Assembly (NCBI GenBank): GCA_029880275.1
Contig: JAOUOQ010000134.1
Coordinates: forward strand, 1-5,498
Direction: 5' to 3'
Length of the DNA: 5,498 nt
Source: Candidatus Aminicenantota bacterium
Lineage (GTDB): Bacteria > Acidobacteriota > B3-B38 > Guanabaribacteriales > B3-B38
The position numbers and the translations under genes are program-made. The notes under the pieces are model-generated. The model made no database searches. It saw only the letters and a program-made list of their open reading frames with translations, and was not told the origin of the DNA. Position 1 is the first letter of the stretch. Each line of letters starts with the position of its first letter. This document shows, in pieces, positions 4,925-5,498 of the stretch.

Positions 4925-5498
4925 ATGAATGCTTTACTTTTGGCTACCATCTGTATTATTGCCTTCCTTATTTCCTATTGGCTGTATGCTCGTTTTCTGA
5001 GCGAAAGGATTTTGTGCCTGGATAAGGACTGTGCCACCCCCGCCCACACTCTGAGGGATGGGGTAGATTATGTGCCCAGCCGGAAGGTCGTGCTTTTCGG
5101 GCATCATTTCGCCTCCATAGCCGGGCTGGGTCCCATTCTGGGACCGGCTATTGCGGTCATCTGGGGATGGCTTCCGGCGATTCTGTGGGTGGTCTTTGGC
5201 TCCATCTTTCTGGGGGCGGTTCATGACTTCTCCACCATGTATGTCTCCATAAAGCGAAAGGGGAGGTCGATCGGCGACATTGCAGAGGAGTTGATAGGAA
5301 ATCGGGGCAGGCTTCTTTTTATGATTATCATTTTCTTTTTACTGGCTCTGGCAATGGGAGCTTTCGCCACCATAATCGCCACCCTTTTTACCCGTGGCGG
5401 AGGCGGCGAGCGAATGTACCCCGAGGCTGTTATACCGGTGGTCTCTTTGATGCTGATTGCGGTTTTCATCGGCTATCTGGTCTATCGAAGAAAGGCCA
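4925..5498 (+). CDS. cstA: CstA family carbon-starvation / peptide or pyruvate transporter (partial, 3' end outside window)
   Basis: The first 191 residues of a CstA-family inner-membrane transporter; the frame is still open at the right edge. E. coli CstA is induced by carbon starvation and linked to peptide uptake, and relatives transport pyruvate; the substrate here cannot be told. The family core is unmistakable: FGHHFASIAGLGPILGPAIA (58-77), GAVHDFSTMYVSIKRKGRSI (97-116), then GDIAEELIG. Membrane segments are visible at about 3-22, 66-80, 82-99, 129-155 and 169-187. The ATG has GAGG (4915-4918), six bases upstream. It is divergent from yjbQ, with a candidate promoter at 4870-4898 and TGATAT repeats in the shared upstream region. 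The glycine-rich stretch TRGGGGER (156-163) falls in a predicted loop between membrane segments. Confidence 0.95.
   Translation, partial: MNALLLATICIIAFLISYWLYARFLSERILCLDKDCATPAHTLRDGVDYVPSRKVVLFGHHFASIAGLGPILGPAIAVIWGWLPAILWVVFGSIFLGAVHDFSTMYVSIKRKGRSIGDIAEELIGNRGRLLFMIIIFFLLALAMGAFATIIATLFTRGGGGERMYPEAVIPVVSLMLIAVFIGYLVYRRKA

Noticed and set aside
4934..5469. Two minus-strand open frames (4934-5224 and 5221-5469)
   Set aside because: They lie antisense to the strongly conserved CstA frame and have low-complexity, family-less translations.

Overview
The window is ordinary bacterial chromosomal DNA holding eight protein genes, two of them cut by the window edges. It has no RNA gene, CRISPR array, insertion sequence or phage gene that I can see. 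Hydrogenase maturation genes (hypD, hypE), a lipobox-bearing murein peptidase, Shine-Dalgarno starts on most genes and sigma70-like promoters point to a bacterium, probably one that carries a [NiFe] hydrogenase and so may be an anaerobe. Frequent AGG/AGA and ATA codons and moderate GC fit many uncultivated lineages. I cannot name a phylum from this sequence.

Layout: positions 1-2086 are a plus-strand run: the C-terminal half of hypD, complete hypE four bases later, then a hotdog-fold acyl-CoA thioesterase 47 bases after hypE. This run converges on a minus-strand group that reads, in transcription order, yjbQ (4759-4355), a NUDIX hydrolase (4188-3613), a LysM + M23 lipoprotein (3616-2903) and signal peptidase I lepB (2765-2175). 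The NUDIX and M23 genes overlap by the four bases ATGA. Divergent from yjbQ, the plus-strand cstA gene starts at 4925 and runs off the right end.

How the genes work together: HypD and HypE act in one pathway, building the Fe(CN)2CO centre of [NiFe] hydrogenase; both keep their diagnostic residues, including the C-terminal Cys of HypE. The M23 lipoprotein and LepB both belong to envelope biogenesis, although LepB is the general signal peptidase and would not process the lipoprotein itself. The NUDIX, YjbQ and CstA genes are housekeeping or nutrient-related, with no visible pathway link to each other.

The most notable non-coding signals are these. A near-consensus promoter lies so close to the NUDIX ATG that its mRNA should be leaderless. 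An imperfect palindrome of about 64 bp (4246-4309) lies between yjbQ and NUDIX and looks like a dispersed GTAGGGGCGA-type intergenic repeat. The lepB promoter has its -35 box inside a hairpin arm. The yjbQ/cstA divergent region holds repeated TGATAT half-sites. I found no convincing undescribed multi-gene system; the interest here is regulatory and modest.
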